Below, piece by piece: positions 1 through 9,781 of a stretch of 64,000 nt of DNA. The position numbers and the translations under genes were made by a program. The notes below the pieces were generated by a model. The model did no database searches. It was not told the origin of the DNA and saw only the letters and a list, made by a program, of their open reading frames with translations. Numbering within the stretch: the first letter of the stretch is position 1; each line of letters opens with the position of its first letter. The DNA is from CAIUSP01 sp964594365 (lineage in GTDB: Bacteria > Actinomycetota > Thermoleophilia > Solirubrobacterales > 70-9): positions 17,696 through 81,695 of the forward strand of contig CAZQMB010000006.1 in assembly GCA_964594365.1 (NCBI GenBank), in the 5' to 3' direction.

Positions 1-64
1 NNNNNNNNNNNNNNNNNNNNNNNNNNNNNNNNNNNNNNNNNNNNNNNNNNNNNNNNNNNNNNNN
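1..64. other. Assembly gap (run of N)
   Basis: Only N is present. This is the right part of a scaffold gap that cuts into the aminotransferase gene on the reverse strand. Nothing can be read here. Confidence 0.99.
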
Positions 65-627
65 ACACCCCAATCATCTTGCGGGAGGTCGGCGGCAGCC
101 AGGCCCGAGATCGCATCGATCACCGCGATCGTGCCGTGCTCTCTCGCCGCCTCGGCGATACCCCGGACATCGTGTACGACTCCTGTCGAGGTCTCGGAGA
201 GGGTTGCGAAGACGGCGCGAGGGGTCTGATCCATCGAACTGAGCATCCGGTCTATCGCCTCACCATCGATGCGATCCCCCCACTCGAGATCAAGGTGCGT
301 CAGGTCGACGCAATACGAACGACAGAGCTCAGCCCAGCGTTCCCCGAACTTGCCGGCTGATGCGACCGCCGCGACATCGCCCGGAAACAGCAGGTTCGCC
401 ACGGCTGATTCCAGAGCCCCGGTACCGGAAGACGCGAACGAGAGCACCTCGTTCTCGGTCTGGAAGACCTTCTTGAGATTCCCCAGGGCGCGCTCGTGGA
501 TCTCCATGAAGGCCGGTGCACGGTGGTAGGGGATCGGGTTCGCCATCACCTGGCTGACCGCCGGTGGCAGGGGCGTAGGTCCTGCCGCCATCAAATATTC
601 CTTGTTGTAGATCTGCGGCTGTGTCAA
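65..627 (-). CDS. Class V aminotransferase (alanine-glyoxylate / serine-pyruvate type), C-terminus lost in gap
   Basis: I read this frame directly on the reverse strand; it is open from 627 into the N run, so about 187 residues of a usual 360-400 residue protein are visible. The start of the protein reads MTQPQIYNKEYLMAAGPTPL, followed by the phosphate-loop-like SFASSGTGALESAVANLLF near residues 62-80 and a VIDAISG segment. These are hallmarks of PLP fold-type I class V aminotransferases that act on alanine, serine or glyoxylate. The PLP lysine lies in the missing part. The TTG at 627 follows an AGGA eight bases upstream and an in-frame TAG; the ATG at 591, also with AAGGA in front, is the alternative and would remove conserved N-terminal residues. 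It lies 90 bases downstream of ilvC on the same strand. A serine or alanine aminotransferase is likely; the exact substrate is unknown. Confidence 0.75.
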
Positions 628-717
628 CTGCGCATCCTATGTTGGTCGAACGGCGAGTGACTAAGACTAGAGGCGAAAGGGGCGGTAGCCGGAACTTCGA
701 AGCGCAGTGCGTGCTGC

Positions 718-1722
718 CTAGAACTCCGTCTCGATCCACGGCATCATCGAACGGAGACCGCCACCGACCTGCTCGATCTGATGGTCGGCACCTTCTTTGC
801 GCATGCGGTCGAAATTCTCTCCCCCGGCCTGGTTCTCGGCGATCCACTCCTTGGCGAACTCACCGGACTGGATGTCGGCGAGGATCTCCTTCATCGCTGC
901 CCGGGACTCCTCGCCGATGACCTTGGAGCCGCGGGTCATGTCGCCGTACTCGGCTGTATTCGAGATCGAGTGCCTCATCCCCTGGATCCCCTTCTCGTAC
1001 ATCAGATCGACGATCAGCTTCAACTCGTGCAGGCACTCGAAGTAGGCGAGACGCGGGTCGTAGCCCGCCTCTACGAGAGTCTCGAATCCGGCTTGGACCA
1101 GTTCCGTTGCACCACCACACAGGACGGCCTGCTCGCCGAAGAGATCCGTCTCCGCCTCATCGGAGAAGTTGGTCTCGATGATCCCCGCCCTTCCTCCACC
1201 GATGGCTGAGGCGTATGCGAGGACGAGGTCCCGGGCATTTCCGGTTGCGTCCTGTTCGACGGCCATCAGGCACGGCACACCGCGGCCCTCGACGTACTGA
1301 CGACGCACCAAGTGTCCGGGGCCCTTGGGGGCGACCATGCCGATGTCCACACCTGCCGGTGCCTCGATCTGGCCGAATCGGATCGAAAAGCCGTGGGCGA
1401 ACATCAACAGGTTCCCATCGGAGATGCCATCGGCGATCTCGGCAGACCAGATCTCGGCCTGGCGCTCATCGGGAAGCAGCACCATGACTACATCGCCACG
1501 ACTGGCTGCATCCGCCACGTCCAGCACCGTCAAGCCCTCGGACTCGGCCTCCCTCCTGCTCTCGGAGTTCTCGCGCAAGCCCACCACGACGTCCACACCG
1601 GAGTCCCGCAGGTTCAGAGCATGCGCATGACCCTGGGACCCGTAGCCGAGGATTGCGACGGTCTTGCCGTCGAGCGCGGAGAGATCCGCATCCTTGTCGT
1701 AGAAGATTCCTTCGTCAGCCAT
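718..1722 (-). CDS. ilvC: Ketol-acid reductoisomerase (NADP+)
   Basis: IlvC converts acetolactate or acetohydroxybutyrate to the dihydroxy acid by Mg-dependent isomerisation and NADPH reduction, the second step of valine/isoleucine synthesis. The 334-residue length is typical of the short class I enzyme. The N-terminal Rossmann domain carries GYGSQGHA at residues 26-33. The C-terminal knotted domain carries the metal-binding block [12 protein letters not shown] near 187-198, then [16 protein letters not shown] and ISNTAEYG. It sits 9 bases behind menE on the same strand and is split from ilvBN by the men cluster, whereas many bacteria have ilvBNC together. No strong Shine-Dalgarno precedes the ATG, so it may be coupled to menE translation. 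Function is very secure. Confidence 0.97.
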   Translation of the reverse strand: MADEGIFYDKDADLSALDGKTVAILGYGSQGHAHALNLRDSGVDVVVGLRENSESRREAESEGLTVLDVADAASRGDVVMVLLPDERQAEIWSAEIADGISDGNLLMFAHGFSIRFGQIEAPAGVDIGMVAPKGPGHLVRRQYVEGRGVPCLMAVEQDATGNARDLVLAYASAIGGGRAGIIETNFSDEAETDLFGEQAVLCGGATELVQAGFETLVEAGYDPRLAYFECLHELKLIVDLMYEKGIQGMRHSISNTAEYGDMTRGSKVIGEESRAAMKEILADIQSGEFAKEWIAENQAGGENFDRMRKEGADHQIEQVGGGLRSMMPWIETEF

Positions 1723-1731
1723 GCCAGCAGG

Positions 1732-3063
1732 CTAGCGAGGTTGACTGGATGAACGCTTTGCCAGTTCAGTGCGCAGGGGCTTCCCGGACGGGCCAAGCGG
1801 AATCTCGTCTATCGATTCCAGGACCTTGGGGACCTTGAAGGAGGGCAACGCCTCGCCGCACCACTCACGCAACGCATCAGGATCGAACCGGGCACCATCC
1901 TCCAGTACCACTGCGGCGCGAATCTCCTGCTGCCACCTCTGCTCATCTACCCCGTAGACGACTACCTCCTTGACCGACGGGTGCTTCGAGAGGACGGACT
2001 CGACCTCGGAGGGGAAGACATTCTCTCCTCCCGTTATGAGCATCTCATCAACTCTGCCTTCGATCCACAACCTGCCGTCGGAATCGACCCTCCCCCGGTC
2101 ACCGGTCCGGAACCAGCCGTCCCCCCCCAGACAGTCGGCTGCCACCGTGGGGCCTCCAACCAGGATCTCGTCTCGATCGATCTTCAACCGGCTGGTAACG
2201 AGCGGCCTACCGACTGATCCGATCGCCTCGGATATCTCGGAGGCTGGAAGCACGGTGACCTGCGACGCGGCTTCGGTCATTCCGTAGGTGACGGATACTG
2301 CGATACCGGCCCCGATGGCCTCCTCGATCAGCTCCGCCGGAGCGGCGGCCCCGCCGGTGAGGACCGTCCTCGGCTGCCGCAGGGCGGCGGGATCTTCCGC
2401 CATCAGATCCCTGAGAGCCGTCGGAACGAGTGAGATCCCGCTCACCTCTCCCCCGGCGAGATCTGCCGCCACCCGTGAGGCGGAGAAACCCGCGTGGATG
2501 GTGACCGCGGTGCCATGGATCAAGGCCCGGTACACCGGCATGAGCCCCGATACATGGAACAAGGGAAGACACACGAGCCAACGGTCGGCCGACTCGACCC
2601 CCAGGGCGTGGGCGGAACCGATCGCACTCCAGAAGATATTCCCTGCTGAAAGCGATACCGACTTCGGAGTACCCGTAGTTCCGCTGCTGGCGATCTCACA
2701 GACGGTCGTCACCGGGCCACCTCCATCATCGGGAATGTCGTCCCCCGAGCCCCGTGGGACGTCCGCCGGCGAGTCGAGGCTGAGGTCGTGGTCTGAGAGG
2801 CCCCTCGGATCGCGCGGGTCGATCGGGCACAGTCTCGCTCCGAGGAGCAGCAGTGCATGCACCGCCAGTACGTAGTCGAGTCCCGGTTCGAACGAGACGC
2901 GGACTCGCGTCCCTGACCCCACTCCCTCACCCCTCAGCCCGGATGCCACGGCTCGCGCCTCGTCGCGAAGGGTCGCGAAGTCGAGTATCCGATCGTCAGC
3001 GACCACAGCGGTCCTGTCAGGCGCGTGCTCAGCATGGGTGTCGAGCCAGGTCTCGGGTTTCAC
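1732..3063 (-). CDS. menE: o-Succinylbenzoate-CoA ligase (acyl-CoA synthetase family)
   Basis: MenE activates o-succinylbenzoate to its CoA thioester in menaquinone synthesis. The 443-residue protein has the adenylate-forming-enzyme signatures in order: P-loop [15 protein letters not shown] near residue 125, [11 protein letters not shown] near 260, and the hinge block [20 protein letters not shown] with [17 protein letters not shown] at the start of the C-terminal domain. The penultimate catalytic lysine is probably in [10 protein letters not shown]. It starts with GTG at 3063 and is divergent from menB with 75 bases between. The family alone could mean another acyl-CoA ligase; the men neighbourhood makes MenE by far the best call. 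Confidence 0.88.
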   Translation of the reverse strand: MKPETWLDTHAEHAPDRTAVVADDRILDFATLRDEARAVASGLRGEGVGSGTRVRVSFEPGLDYVLAVHALLLLGARLCPIDPRDPRGLSDHDLSLDSPADVPRGSGDDIPDDGGGPVTTVCEIASSGTTGTPKSVSLSAGNIFWSAIGSAHALGVESADRWLVCLPLFHVSGLMPVYRALIHGTAVTIHAGFSASRVAADLAGGEVSGISLVPTALRDLMAEDPAALRQPRTVLTGGAAAPAELIEEAIGAGIAVSVTYGMTEAASQVTVLPASEISEAIGSVGRPLVTSRLKIDRDEILVGGPTVAADCLGGDGWFRTGDRGRVDSDGRLWIEGRVDEMLITGGENVFPSEVESVLSKHPSVKEVVVYGVDEQRWQQEIRAAVVLEDGARFDPDALREWCGEALPSFKVPKVLESIDEIPLGPSGKPLRTELAKRSSSQPR

Positions 3064-3101
3064 GGGCTACGGGTATCGTTGCCTGAAATCGATTTGGCCG
3101 T

Positions 3102-3117
3102 CTGTCCGAATGGACAG
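3102..3117. promoter_or_regulatory. Inverted repeat between menE and menB, possible operator
   Basis: CTGTCC-GAAT-GGACAG is a perfect 6-base inverted repeat with a 4-base spacer. It lies in the 75-base region that must hold promoters for both menE (reverse) and menB (forward), 21 bases before the menB start. A dimeric regulator site or a small hairpin in the menB leader are both possible. Only the symmetry is seen; no regulator is identified. Confidence 0.4.
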
Positions 3118-3138
3118 CCGCCCCGCCTGAGGAACCAG

Positions 3139-4017
3139 ATGCCGATCAGACACAAACACGCACCGCCTGAGGAGAGCCTCTACGAAGCGATCGACTGGGA
3201 GTCGGCCCACGAGTACGAGGACCTCCTGTACGAGCGCGCCGAGAGCATTGCGAAGATCTCGATCAACCGCCCCGAATCCCACAACGCCTTCAGGCCACAG
3301 ACTCTGGCTGAGCTGCGAGATGCCTTCAGCCGTGCGCGCGACGATACGGGCGTGGCGTCGATCATCTTCACGGGAGTCGGCGACGAGGCGTTCTGCTCTG
3401 GAGGCGATCAGAAGATCCGTGGTGACGATGGCTATATCGGCGACGACGAGGTCGCCAAGCAGGGAGTCGGACGGCTCGATGTCGGAGACCTCCACGTTCA
3501 GATTCGGCGTCTGCCCAAGCCTGTCGTAGCCATGGTTGCGGGTTGGGCGGTCGGCGGCGGACACATCCTCCACCTCGTCTGTGACATGACCGTGGCAGCA
3601 GACAATGCCCGTTTCGGTCAAACCGGTCCGCGTGTAGGCAGCTTCGACGGCGGGTTCGGTGCGTCACTCCTTGCACGCAACATCGGGGTCAAGAAGGCCA
3701 AGGAGTTCTGGTTCCTCTGTCGCCTCTACGACGCCGAAGAGGCGTTGGAGATGGGGCTGGTCAACGCGGTCGTCCCGGTCTCGGACCTCGAGCGAGAGAC
3801 GGTCGCTTGGTGTCGAGAGATGTCGGCGCTGTCACCGCTCTCGCTGCGGCTCTTGAAATCGAGCTTCAATGCGGAGGAGGACGGGCTCACCGGCCTCCAG
3901 CAGCTCTCTCATGACGCCACGCTCCTCTTCTACATGAGTGAGGAGGGTCAGGAGGGCAGGGACTCCTTCAAGGAAGGCCGCAGCCCCGATTTCAGTCGAT
4001 TCCCCAAGCGCCCCTGA
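3139..4017 (+). CDS. menB: 1,4-Dihydroxy-2-naphthoyl-CoA synthase
   Basis: MenB closes the second ring of menaquinone from o-succinylbenzoyl-CoA. This 292-residue crotonase-fold protein has the oxyanion-hole segment [12 protein letters not shown] and the second [17 protein letters not shown], followed by [16 protein letters not shown], which is distinctive for MenB rather than general enoyl-CoA hydratases. I chose the ATG at 3139 because it has GAGGA six bases upstream; the open frame extends back to 3025 but that would overlap menE. It leads the forward block menB-menA-menC-menD, with menA starting five bases after its stop. Confidence 0.95.
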   Translation: MPIRHKHAPPEESLYEAIDWESAHEYEDLLYERAESIAKISINRPESHNAFRPQTLAELRDAFSRARDDTGVASIIFTGVGDEAFCSGGDQKIRGDDGYIGDDEVAKQGVGRLDVGDLHVQIRRLPKPVVAMVAGWAVGGGHILHLVCDMTVAADNARFGQTGPRVGSFDGGFGASLLARNIGVKKAKEFWFLCRLYDAEEALEMGLVNAVVPVSDLERETVAWCREMSALSPLSLRLLKSSFNAEEDGLTGLQQLSHDATLLFYMSEEGQEGRDSFKEGRSPDFSRFPKRP

Positions 4018-4022
4018 AAGCC

Positions 4023-4913
4023 ATGAGCGGCCTGCGACTCTGGTTCACAGCATCACGGCCACGGACGCTTCCCGCCGCCATCGCCCCTGTGCTGGTCGGC
4101 ACCGCGGCGGCGGTTCAGGCGTCGAGCGGCGAGATCAAGTGGCTGACCTTCGTAGCCGCTCTGATCGGGAGCATCTTCATCCAGATAGGTACGAACCTCT
4201 CCAACGATTACTCGGACGCGCGCCGAGGAGCGGACACGATGGACCGGCTCGGTCCGCTCCGGGTCACTTCAGCCGGACTGGTCGCGCCTCGACGTGTACT
4301 CACGGCCGCTTGGCTTGCCTTCGGGGTCTCGATTCTCTGCGGGGTCTACCTCATCTACGAAGCGGGCTGGGTGATCCTCGCAGTGGGCGTCGCTTCGATT
4401 CTCGCCGGGGTCCTCTACACCGGGGGGCCGAAACCGTACGGGTACGCCGGGCTCGGCGAAGTATTCGTCTTCCTATTCTTCGGATTGGTTGCGGTCAACG
4501 GAGCGTTCTACGTGCAACTCGAAGAGCTGGACTGGCTGCCCTTCGGTCTTTCGATCTCCGTGGGCCTGCTTTCGACGGCCATCCTCGTGGTCAACAACTT
4601 CCGGGACATGGAAACCGATCGCCGGGCAGGAAAGAACACTCTCGCCGTGAAGCTCGGAAGGAAGGCAACACGACGTATCTATCTCGCGATGATCAGCGGC
4701 TCCTTCCTGCTGGTCCCGCTACTCCTGGTATTGCTCGATGGGCCTTGGCAGGCGCTGCTCACTCTGTTGGCGATTCCCTTCGCGATAGGACCGACGCGGG
4801 CTGTGACCGGGAAGGTCGACGGGCCCGCGCTCAACGGCGCCCTCGCCGGGACCGGCTTACTGCTCGCCGCCTTCGGTCTCTTCTGCACCCTCGGACTCCT
4901 TCTGGCCAGTTGA
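4023..4913 (+). CDS. menA: 1,4-Dihydroxy-2-naphthoate polyprenyltransferase
   Basis: MenA is the membrane enzyme that attaches the isoprenoid chain to DHNA to make demethylmenaquinone. The 296-residue protein has about eight or nine hydrophobic segments and both Asp-rich motifs of the UbiA superfamily: NDYSDARRGADT at residues 61-72 and RDMETDRRAGKNT near 195. The latter form (DxExD) is usual for MenA. Neighbours menB and menC support DHNA as substrate over other prenyl acceptors. The ATG lies five bases after the menB stop, and menC starts four bases after its end, so the block is one transcript. Confidence 0.94.
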   Translation: MSGLRLWFTASRPRTLPAAIAPVLVGTAAAVQASSGEIKWLTFVAALIGSIFIQIGTNLSNDYSDARRGADTMDRLGPLRVTSAGLVAPRRVLTAAWLAFGVSILCGVYLIYEAGWVILAVGVASILAGVLYTGGPKPYGYAGLGEVFVFLFFGLVAVNGAFYVQLEELDWLPFGLSISVGLLSTAILVVNNFRDMETDRRAGKNTLAVKLGRKATRRIYLAMISGSFLLVPLLLVLLDGPWQALLTLLAIPFAIGPTRAVTGKVDGPALNGALAGTGLLLAAFGLFCTLGLLLAS

Positions 4914-4917
4914 GCCG

Positions 4918-5988
4918 ATGCTGATCGAGGCCGCGGAGGTAGTCCACTACTCCCTGCCGTTCGAACGGGACTACGCAACCGCTCGCGGGAATCTGACCGA
5001 GCGGGAACTGGTGCTCCTCCGGGTGCGAGCTGAGGGGTTGGAGGGATTGGGCGAGGCGGCGGCGATGACCCTGCGAGGTGCGGATTCAGCCGCGAGGCTT
5101 GCGGCCGACCTGGAGGAAGCTTGCGAGAGCCTGCTGGTCGGATCCGAGATAGATCGTGAGAGCCTCGAGCGGGCACTGATCCCATTCCGGAACAGGCAGG
5201 CGCGTCCGGAGCTGCTTGCTTGCGTCGACATCGCACTGCACGACCTGGTCGCCAAATCCCATCAGATCCCCCTGTGGCAGCTCCTCGCGGCCGTCGAATG
5301 CAAGCCGGTGCGGTGCAACGCGACACTCCCGATGGCCAACCCAGCAGAGATCTCCCGGATCGCGACCGGGTGGGCCGAGGAGGGCTTCGAGACGATGAAA
5401 CTGAAGGTCGGGGTACCTGGTGATGTGGCACAGGTGGGAGCGGTCCGAAATGCGGTAGGCCCGGACGTGAGCCTCCGCCTGGACGCAAACGGCTCCTGGA
5501 AGGCCGCAGATGCGCCAGATCGGATCCTAGCCATGGGCGAAGAAGAGATCGAGCTGATCGAGGAGCCCACCAACGGACTCGACGCACTTGCGGAGATCAG
5601 GCGCTCCTCCCAAGTGCCGATCGCCGCCGACGAGAGCGTTGCGACGATACGCGATGCCCGCTACGCCGTGGACTCGAAGGCATGCGACTTCACTGCCCTC
5701 AAGCTCGCGAAGGTCGGTGGTATCCGCAGCGCCCTGAGCATCTCCGAGACGATCGACTCGTACATGACGAGTTCACTCGAGGGTCCGGTCGGGATCCTCG
5801 CTGCCGCGCACACCGTCCAGGCGATGCCAGACGCAGGACTAGCCCATGGATTGGCGACCGAGCGTCTCTTCTCGGTCCGGATCGGAGAGGGAGGCATCTG
5901 GAGCGGTCCCTGCCTGAGCCTTCCGGACACACCGGGTATCGGAGCCGTTCTCGATGAGGATCTCCTCGCGTCGCGCAGGATCGACTGA
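4918..5988 (+). CDS. menC: o-Succinylbenzoate synthase (enolase superfamily)
   Basis: MenC dehydrates SHCHC to o-succinylbenzoate. The 356-residue protein has an N-terminal capping domain and a C-terminal barrel with the superfamily catalytic set: lysine in MKLKVGVPG, metal ligands in LRLDANGSW, ELIEEP and IAADES, and the second lysine in TALKLAKVGGI. The muconate-lactonising subgroup also includes N-succinylamino acid racemases and dipeptide epimerases, and some members do both, so sequence alone cannot exclude racemase activity. Its place between menA and menD argues for OSB synthase. The cluster has no recognisable menH, the gene for the step before. Confidence 0.87.
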   Translation: MLIEAAEVVHYSLPFERDYATARGNLTERELVLLRVRAEGLEGLGEAAAMTLRGADSAARLAADLEEACESLLVGSEIDRESLERALIPFRNRQARPELLACVDIALHDLVAKSHQIPLWQLLAAVECKPVRCNATLPMANPAEISRIATGWAEEGFETMKLKVGVPGDVAQVGAVRNAVGPDVSLRLDANGSWKAADAPDRILAMGEEEIELIEEPTNGLDALAEIRRSSQVPIAADESVATIRDARYAVDSKACDFTALKLAKVGGIRSALSISETIDSYMTSSLEGPVGILAAAHTVQAMPDAGLAHGLATERLFSVRIGEGGIWSGPCLSLPDTPGIGAVLDEDLLASRRID

Positions 5989-6042
5989 GAGCGCAAAGCA
6001 TCCGCCGCAGGCCCGGACCGGACTGCCCTACCGTTCTCGGTG

Positions 6043-7791
6043 ATGGATGCAACGAACACCAACACCGCCCTCTCCTCTGCGCTCTGCGAAGAGCTCGCCC
6101 GGAGTGGGTTGCGTCGAGCCGTCATCTGTCCCGGTTCCCGGTCCACCCCGTATGCCCTCGCACTGGAGCGCAATCCCGCGATCGAGACCACCGTGGTCCT
6201 CGACGAGCGCAGCGCTGGCTTCATCGCACTCGGCGCCGCGATCGCATCTGACCTCCCGGTGGCAGTCCTGACGACCTCTGGCTCGGCAGTGGCCAACCTC
6301 CACCCCGCCGTGGTGGAAGCGGACGAGGCAGGAGTGCCACTGATCCTGATCACGGCCGACAGACCTCCGGAACTCCGAGGAACGGGTGCTGGACAGACGA
6401 TCGATCAGATCAAGATCTTCGGCTCGGCCGTGAGGTGGTTTACCGAGGTGGGCACGCACGAGGCCGACGACAGCGGCTTGATCCACATGAGATCGGTTGC
6501 CTGCAGAGCATTTGCCACAGCAGCAGGCGACCCGAGGCCAGGACCCGTACACCTGAATATCGCCCTTCGGGAGCCGCTTGCTCCGACCCCTCAGCCCGGC
6601 TCGGTCAGCGCGAAGGATGACCTGGCGCTCGCTGGTCGAGGAGTCGGACCACTAAACAGGGTCGTGAGGGCTCGAGGCGAGCTCGATCCGGCGGTCACCG
6701 AGGAGATCGCAAGTCGGATCGCGGCATCCCGGAGACCAGCCGTCCTGGCCGGGATGAACCGCAATGGCGACAGGCTCGCTCATTCGGTGACTCGACTGGC
6801 AGAGGAAGCAGGTGCCCCGATCCTCGCGGAGCCCACCTCACAGCTGCGTTGGGGAGCACATGACCGATCACGTATCGTCGCAACCTACGACTCGATCGCC
6901 CGCACGGCTGACCCCGAACTCATGCCCGATCTCGTCATTCGAGTCGGGGAGATGCCGACCTCGAAGCCACTCCGACAGTGGATCGGAAGCGAAGGTGGTC
7001 CGACGCAGATCGTGATCGAGCCCGACCCCGCCTGGAAGGAGCCGACGAAGACCGCCGAAATGGTCGTCCGGGCGGCTCCGGAGAACCTGTTGGGGGATCT
7101 CGCCGAGAGGCTCGCGGTGATGCCGGAGCGCACGGAGTGGTGCGAGAGATGGCAGGCTGCCGATCGCCTCGTGGCCTCTACGGTGCAGGCGGAACTGGCT
7201 TCGATCTCTTCGCCAACAGAACCGACTCTCTGGCGCACCCTGGCGCAGGTTCTCGCTGAAGGGGACCGCGTGTACTGCGCATCGAGCATGCCCATACGCG
7301 ATCTGGAGGGCTTCCTCCCCTGTGGAGGCGCAGCGGTCAAGTTCTTCTCCAACCGCGGTGCCAATGGGATCGATGGACAGATCTCGACCGCCGTGGGGAT
7401 CGCAAGCGATGCCCTGGGAACCACGTATGGAGTCCTCGGCGACCTGGCCTTCGCCCACGATCAAGGAGCCTTGGCGAGCGCTCGCGCAGCGGACGGACTG
7501 AAGCTGATCGTGATCGACAACGGTGGAGGTGGGATCTTCGACTTCCTCCCGATCGCAGACATGCTCGAGACCGCAGAGATGGAGCGGCTGTTCACCACCC
7601 CGTCTGAGCTGGATGTCGCAGCGGTTGCGGAGTCACACGGGATGGAGGTTGCACGACCGAGTTCGACAGGGGAATTCGAGGCAGCGCTCGGCGGTGATCA
7701 CGACCTGATCCTGATCGAGACCGATCGGGCGGAGAACATCGCACTTCACCGGCGGATCAATGAGCGAGTCGCCAGCGTGCTGACCTCCTGA
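6043..7791 (+). CDS. menD: 2-Succinyl-5-enolpyruvyl-6-hydroxy-3-cyclohexene-1-carboxylate synthase
   Basis: MenD is the thiamine-diphosphate enzyme that condenses isochorismate with the succinic semialdehyde unit from 2-oxoglutarate, the first committed step to menaquinone. At 582 residues it has usual length. Visible marks are AVICPGSRSTPYALAL near residue 25, ANGIDGQISTAVGIA near 440, and the diphosphate-binding loop IDNGGGGIFDFLPIA near 490. The start is GTG 6040 or the adjoining ATG 6043; I take the ATG. It is 54 bases downstream of menC and converges on menF with a 21-base spacer. Confidence 0.95.
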   Translation: MDATNTNTALSSALCEELARSGLRRAVICPGSRSTPYALALERNPAIETTVVLDERSAGFIALGAAIASDLPVAVLTTSGSAVANLHPAVVEADEAGVPLILITADRPPELRGTGAGQTIDQIKIFGSAVRWFTEVGTHEADDSGLIHMRSVACRAFATAAGDPRPGPVHLNIALREPLAPTPQPGSVSAKDDLALAGRGVGPLNRVVRARGELDPAVTEEIASRIAASRRPAVLAGMNRNGDRLAHSVTRLAEEAGAPILAEPTSQLRWGAHDRSRIVATYDSIARTADPELMPDLVIRVGEMPTSKPLRQWIGSEGGPTQIVIEPDPAWKEPTKTAEMVVRAAPENLLGDLAERLAVMPERTEWCERWQAADRLVASTVQAELASISSPTEPTLWRTLAQVLAEGDRVYCASSMPIRDLEGFLPCGGAAVKFFSNRGANGIDGQISTAVGIASDALGTTYGVLGDLAFAHDQGALASARAADGLKLIVIDNGGGGIFDFLPIADMLETAEMERLFTTPSELDVAAVAESHGMEVARPSSTGEFEAALGGDHDLILIETDRAENIALHRRINERVASVLTS

Positions 7792-7812
7792 ACCGCCCGA
7801 CCGACACGCAGG

Positions 7813-9192
7813 TCAGCTCAACAGGGGCAGCAACGCATCCAGCTTGAGTTCCGTCTCGGCCAGCTCGGCGGCGGGCTCGGAATCAGCCACCACTCCTGCT
7901 CCGGCAAAAAGGGTTGCCGTTCGGTCCCTCAGCAGCGCCGACCGGAGGGCGACACAGAACTCACCGTCGCCGCTGAAGTCCATCCATCCCACAGGGCCGG
8001 CGTACCAACCACGGTCCATACGCTCGATGCGGTCGATCGCGTCGAGAGCTGGAGCGGAAGGCTCCCCTCCAACGGCCGGAGTCGGGTGGAGACGCGAGAC
8101 CAGCGAGATCACCGAGGTACCGGAGGAGAGTTGTGCGCGAATCGGCGTGGCAAGGTGCTGGATGTTGGAGATCCGCGCGAGCGAAGGCTCGTCTTGACAT
8201 TCCACCCAAACCGAGATCGGTTCGAGTTCCCTGCGGATCCGCTCGACGACGATCTCGTGTTCGGCCCGGTTCTTGCTGCTGCGCATCAATCCCTCGCCGA
8301 GGTGGTCGTCGACCGCTGGATCGGCGCTGCGACGGGCAGATCCGGCGAGCGCCACGGTCACAGCGAGCGGTCCCGAGCGCCGCGCGAGCAACTCCGGGCT
8401 GGCGCCACAAAAGGCCAACTCCGGGCTGCCGACCGCGAAACAGAAGCAGGACGGGAATGCTTCGCGCAACGACCCGACGACGAGGGCCGGATCGTAGGCC
8501 GCGCTGCGATCGATCCTGAGACTGCGGGCTAGCACCACCTTTTCGAAAGATCCGCCGCGGATCTCCCCGGTGGCGCGGGCCACAGCATCCTCGTATGCCG
8601 CTGGCCCCCACTCCGGAGAGCCCTCACCGATCTCGGCCGGACGCTCGTCTGTAAGCCCTGGCACCCCCTGCGGCATGCTGGCCTCGCTGAGTGCCTCGAG
8701 TCGCGCCTTGATCGAAGAGAGAGCTGCGGCGGGATCCTGAGCGAGATCTACGACCGCCGTGAGCCATGCCTTGCCATCGAGCCGCTGGATCGAGATCTCC
8801 GGCAACACGAGGAGCGCCGGAGGTAGCGAGGACCACTCTGAGGTCGAGCATCCGTCCGGAGCGAAAGAGAAACCACCGGTGAAGACCGGTCCCGCGCCTT
8901 GAGGGAGATCCTCATTCCCGAACCGCTCGATCGAGGAGATGATCTCGCTTGCGTCCCGCTCTATCTGCCGGAACCGGTCGTCGCCACGCGAGACCAACTC
9001 TCGTACCTGGCCCAGCGTCGCCAGCGAGAAACCGCCGCGATCGGGCTGTTCCCAGCAGGACCAACGGTCGCGGGCCCGACGTGACCCGATCACGAGCGCA
9101 CTGGGGTCCGTCTCCCCTGAGACCGGAACGGTGATGGCGACCAGATCGCGATTCCCCCCGGAGGAGATCAGGGCCGTCAGTTCCGAGAGCAA
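7813..9192 (-). CDS. menF: Isochorismate synthase
   Basis: MenF isomerises chorismate to isochorismate, feeding MenD. The 459-residue chorismate-binding protein has EKVVLARSLRI near residue 216, the substrate-site block RLHPTPAVGGEP near 365, then IERMDRGWYAGPVGW and LFAGAGVVADSEPAAE at the end. The PTPAVGG and WYAGPVG segments fit isochorismate synthases rather than anthranilate synthase. TTG 9192 is the first standard start in frame, but the frame continues upstream with plausible family residues (RLLSRADLIEARS) into the ilvN end, so a non-canonical CTG start near 9222 is possible. It follows ilvN on the same strand, so branched-chain and menaquinone genes share a transcript. Confidence 0.92.
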   Translation of the reverse strand: MLSELTALISSGGNRDLVAITVPVSGETDPSALVIGSRRARDRWSCWEQPDRGGFSLATLGQVRELVSRGDDRFRQIERDASEIISSIERFGNEDLPQGAGPVFTGGFSFAPDGCSTSEWSSLPPALLVLPEISIQRLDGKAWLTAVVDLAQDPAAALSSIKARLEALSEASMPQGVPGLTDERPAEIGEGSPEWGPAAYEDAVARATGEIRGGSFEKVVLARSLRIDRSAAYDPALVVGSLREAFPSCFCFAVGSPELAFCGASPELLARRSGPLAVTVALAGSARRSADPAVDDHLGEGLMRSSKNRAEHEIVVERIRRELEPISVWVECQDEPSLARISNIQHLATPIRAQLSSGTSVISLVSRLHPTPAVGGEPSAPALDAIDRIERMDRGWYAGPVGWMDFSGDGEFCVALRSALLRDRTATLFAGAGVVADSEPAAELAETELKLDALLPLLS

Positions 9193-9224
9193 CTCGGAAC
9201 GGGCTTCGATGAGATCGGCGCGAC

Positions 9225-9779
9225 TCAGGAGTCTGAGGGCGAGCGTCCGAGGGCAACCTCGCCCGTCCGGACCATCTCGATCAGGCCATGCGGTCGAACC
9301 ATCCTCTCGAATGCTTCGATCTTGTCGGCCGGCCCGGTGACCTCGACGGTCATCGACTTGCGTGAGACGTCGACCACACGCCCACGGAAGATCTCTGCGA
9401 ACTGCATGATCTCGTGGCGGCTCTCGACGGGCGCTGAGACCTTGAACAGAGCCATCTCACGGGCCGTAGTCTCCCGGGGCTCCATGTCCCGAAGCTTGAC
9501 CACGTTGATCAGCTTGTTCAGCTGCTTCGTCACTTGATCGATTGGATGCTTCGCTCCATCGATCGTGATCGTCATTCGCGAGAAATTGGGATCCTCGGTC
9601 GGCCCCACCGCGAGGGTGTCGATGTTGAACCCTCTCCGCGAGAACAGCCCGGCGATACGCGCCAGCACTCCAGGCTTGTTCTCGACCGTCAGCGAGAGCA
9701 GATGCTTCCGGCCTGTCAGCGATCGGGTCTCTGCGGCAAGCTGATCGAGCTCGGTGAGGTTGGGGGCGCCTGAGTCCAT
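9225..9779 (-). CDS. ilvN: Acetolactate synthase, regulatory (small) subunit
   Basis: IlvN binds the catalytic IlvB subunit, raises its activity and gives valine feedback inhibition. The 184-residue protein has an N-terminal ACT domain (LSLTVENKPGVLARIAGLFS with GFNIDTLAVGPTEDP) and the C-terminal ALS-ss domain (MALFKVSA, EIFRGRVVDVSRKSMTVEVTG). The ATG at 9779 lies two bases after the ilvB stop; the longer open frame upstream is only antisense or overlap. This arrangement implies coupled translation and balanced subunits. Confidence 0.96.
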   Translation of the reverse strand: MDSGAPNLTELDQLAAETRSLTGRKHLLSLTVENKPGVLARIAGLFSRRGFNIDTLAVGPTEDPNFSRMTITIDGAKHPIDQVTKQLNKLINVVKLRDMEPRETTAREMALFKVSAPVESRHEIMQFAEIFRGRVVDVSRKSMTVEVTGPADKIEAFERMVRPHGLIEMVRTGEVALGRSPSDS

Positions 9780-9781
9780 CC

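Noticed and set aside
3067..3621. Reverse frame opposite menB
   Set aside because: Antisense shadow; menB has clear crotonase motifs.
4679..5587. Reverse frame of 302 codons across menA and menC
   Set aside because: Arg/Pro/Ser-rich shadow that crosses two verified genes.
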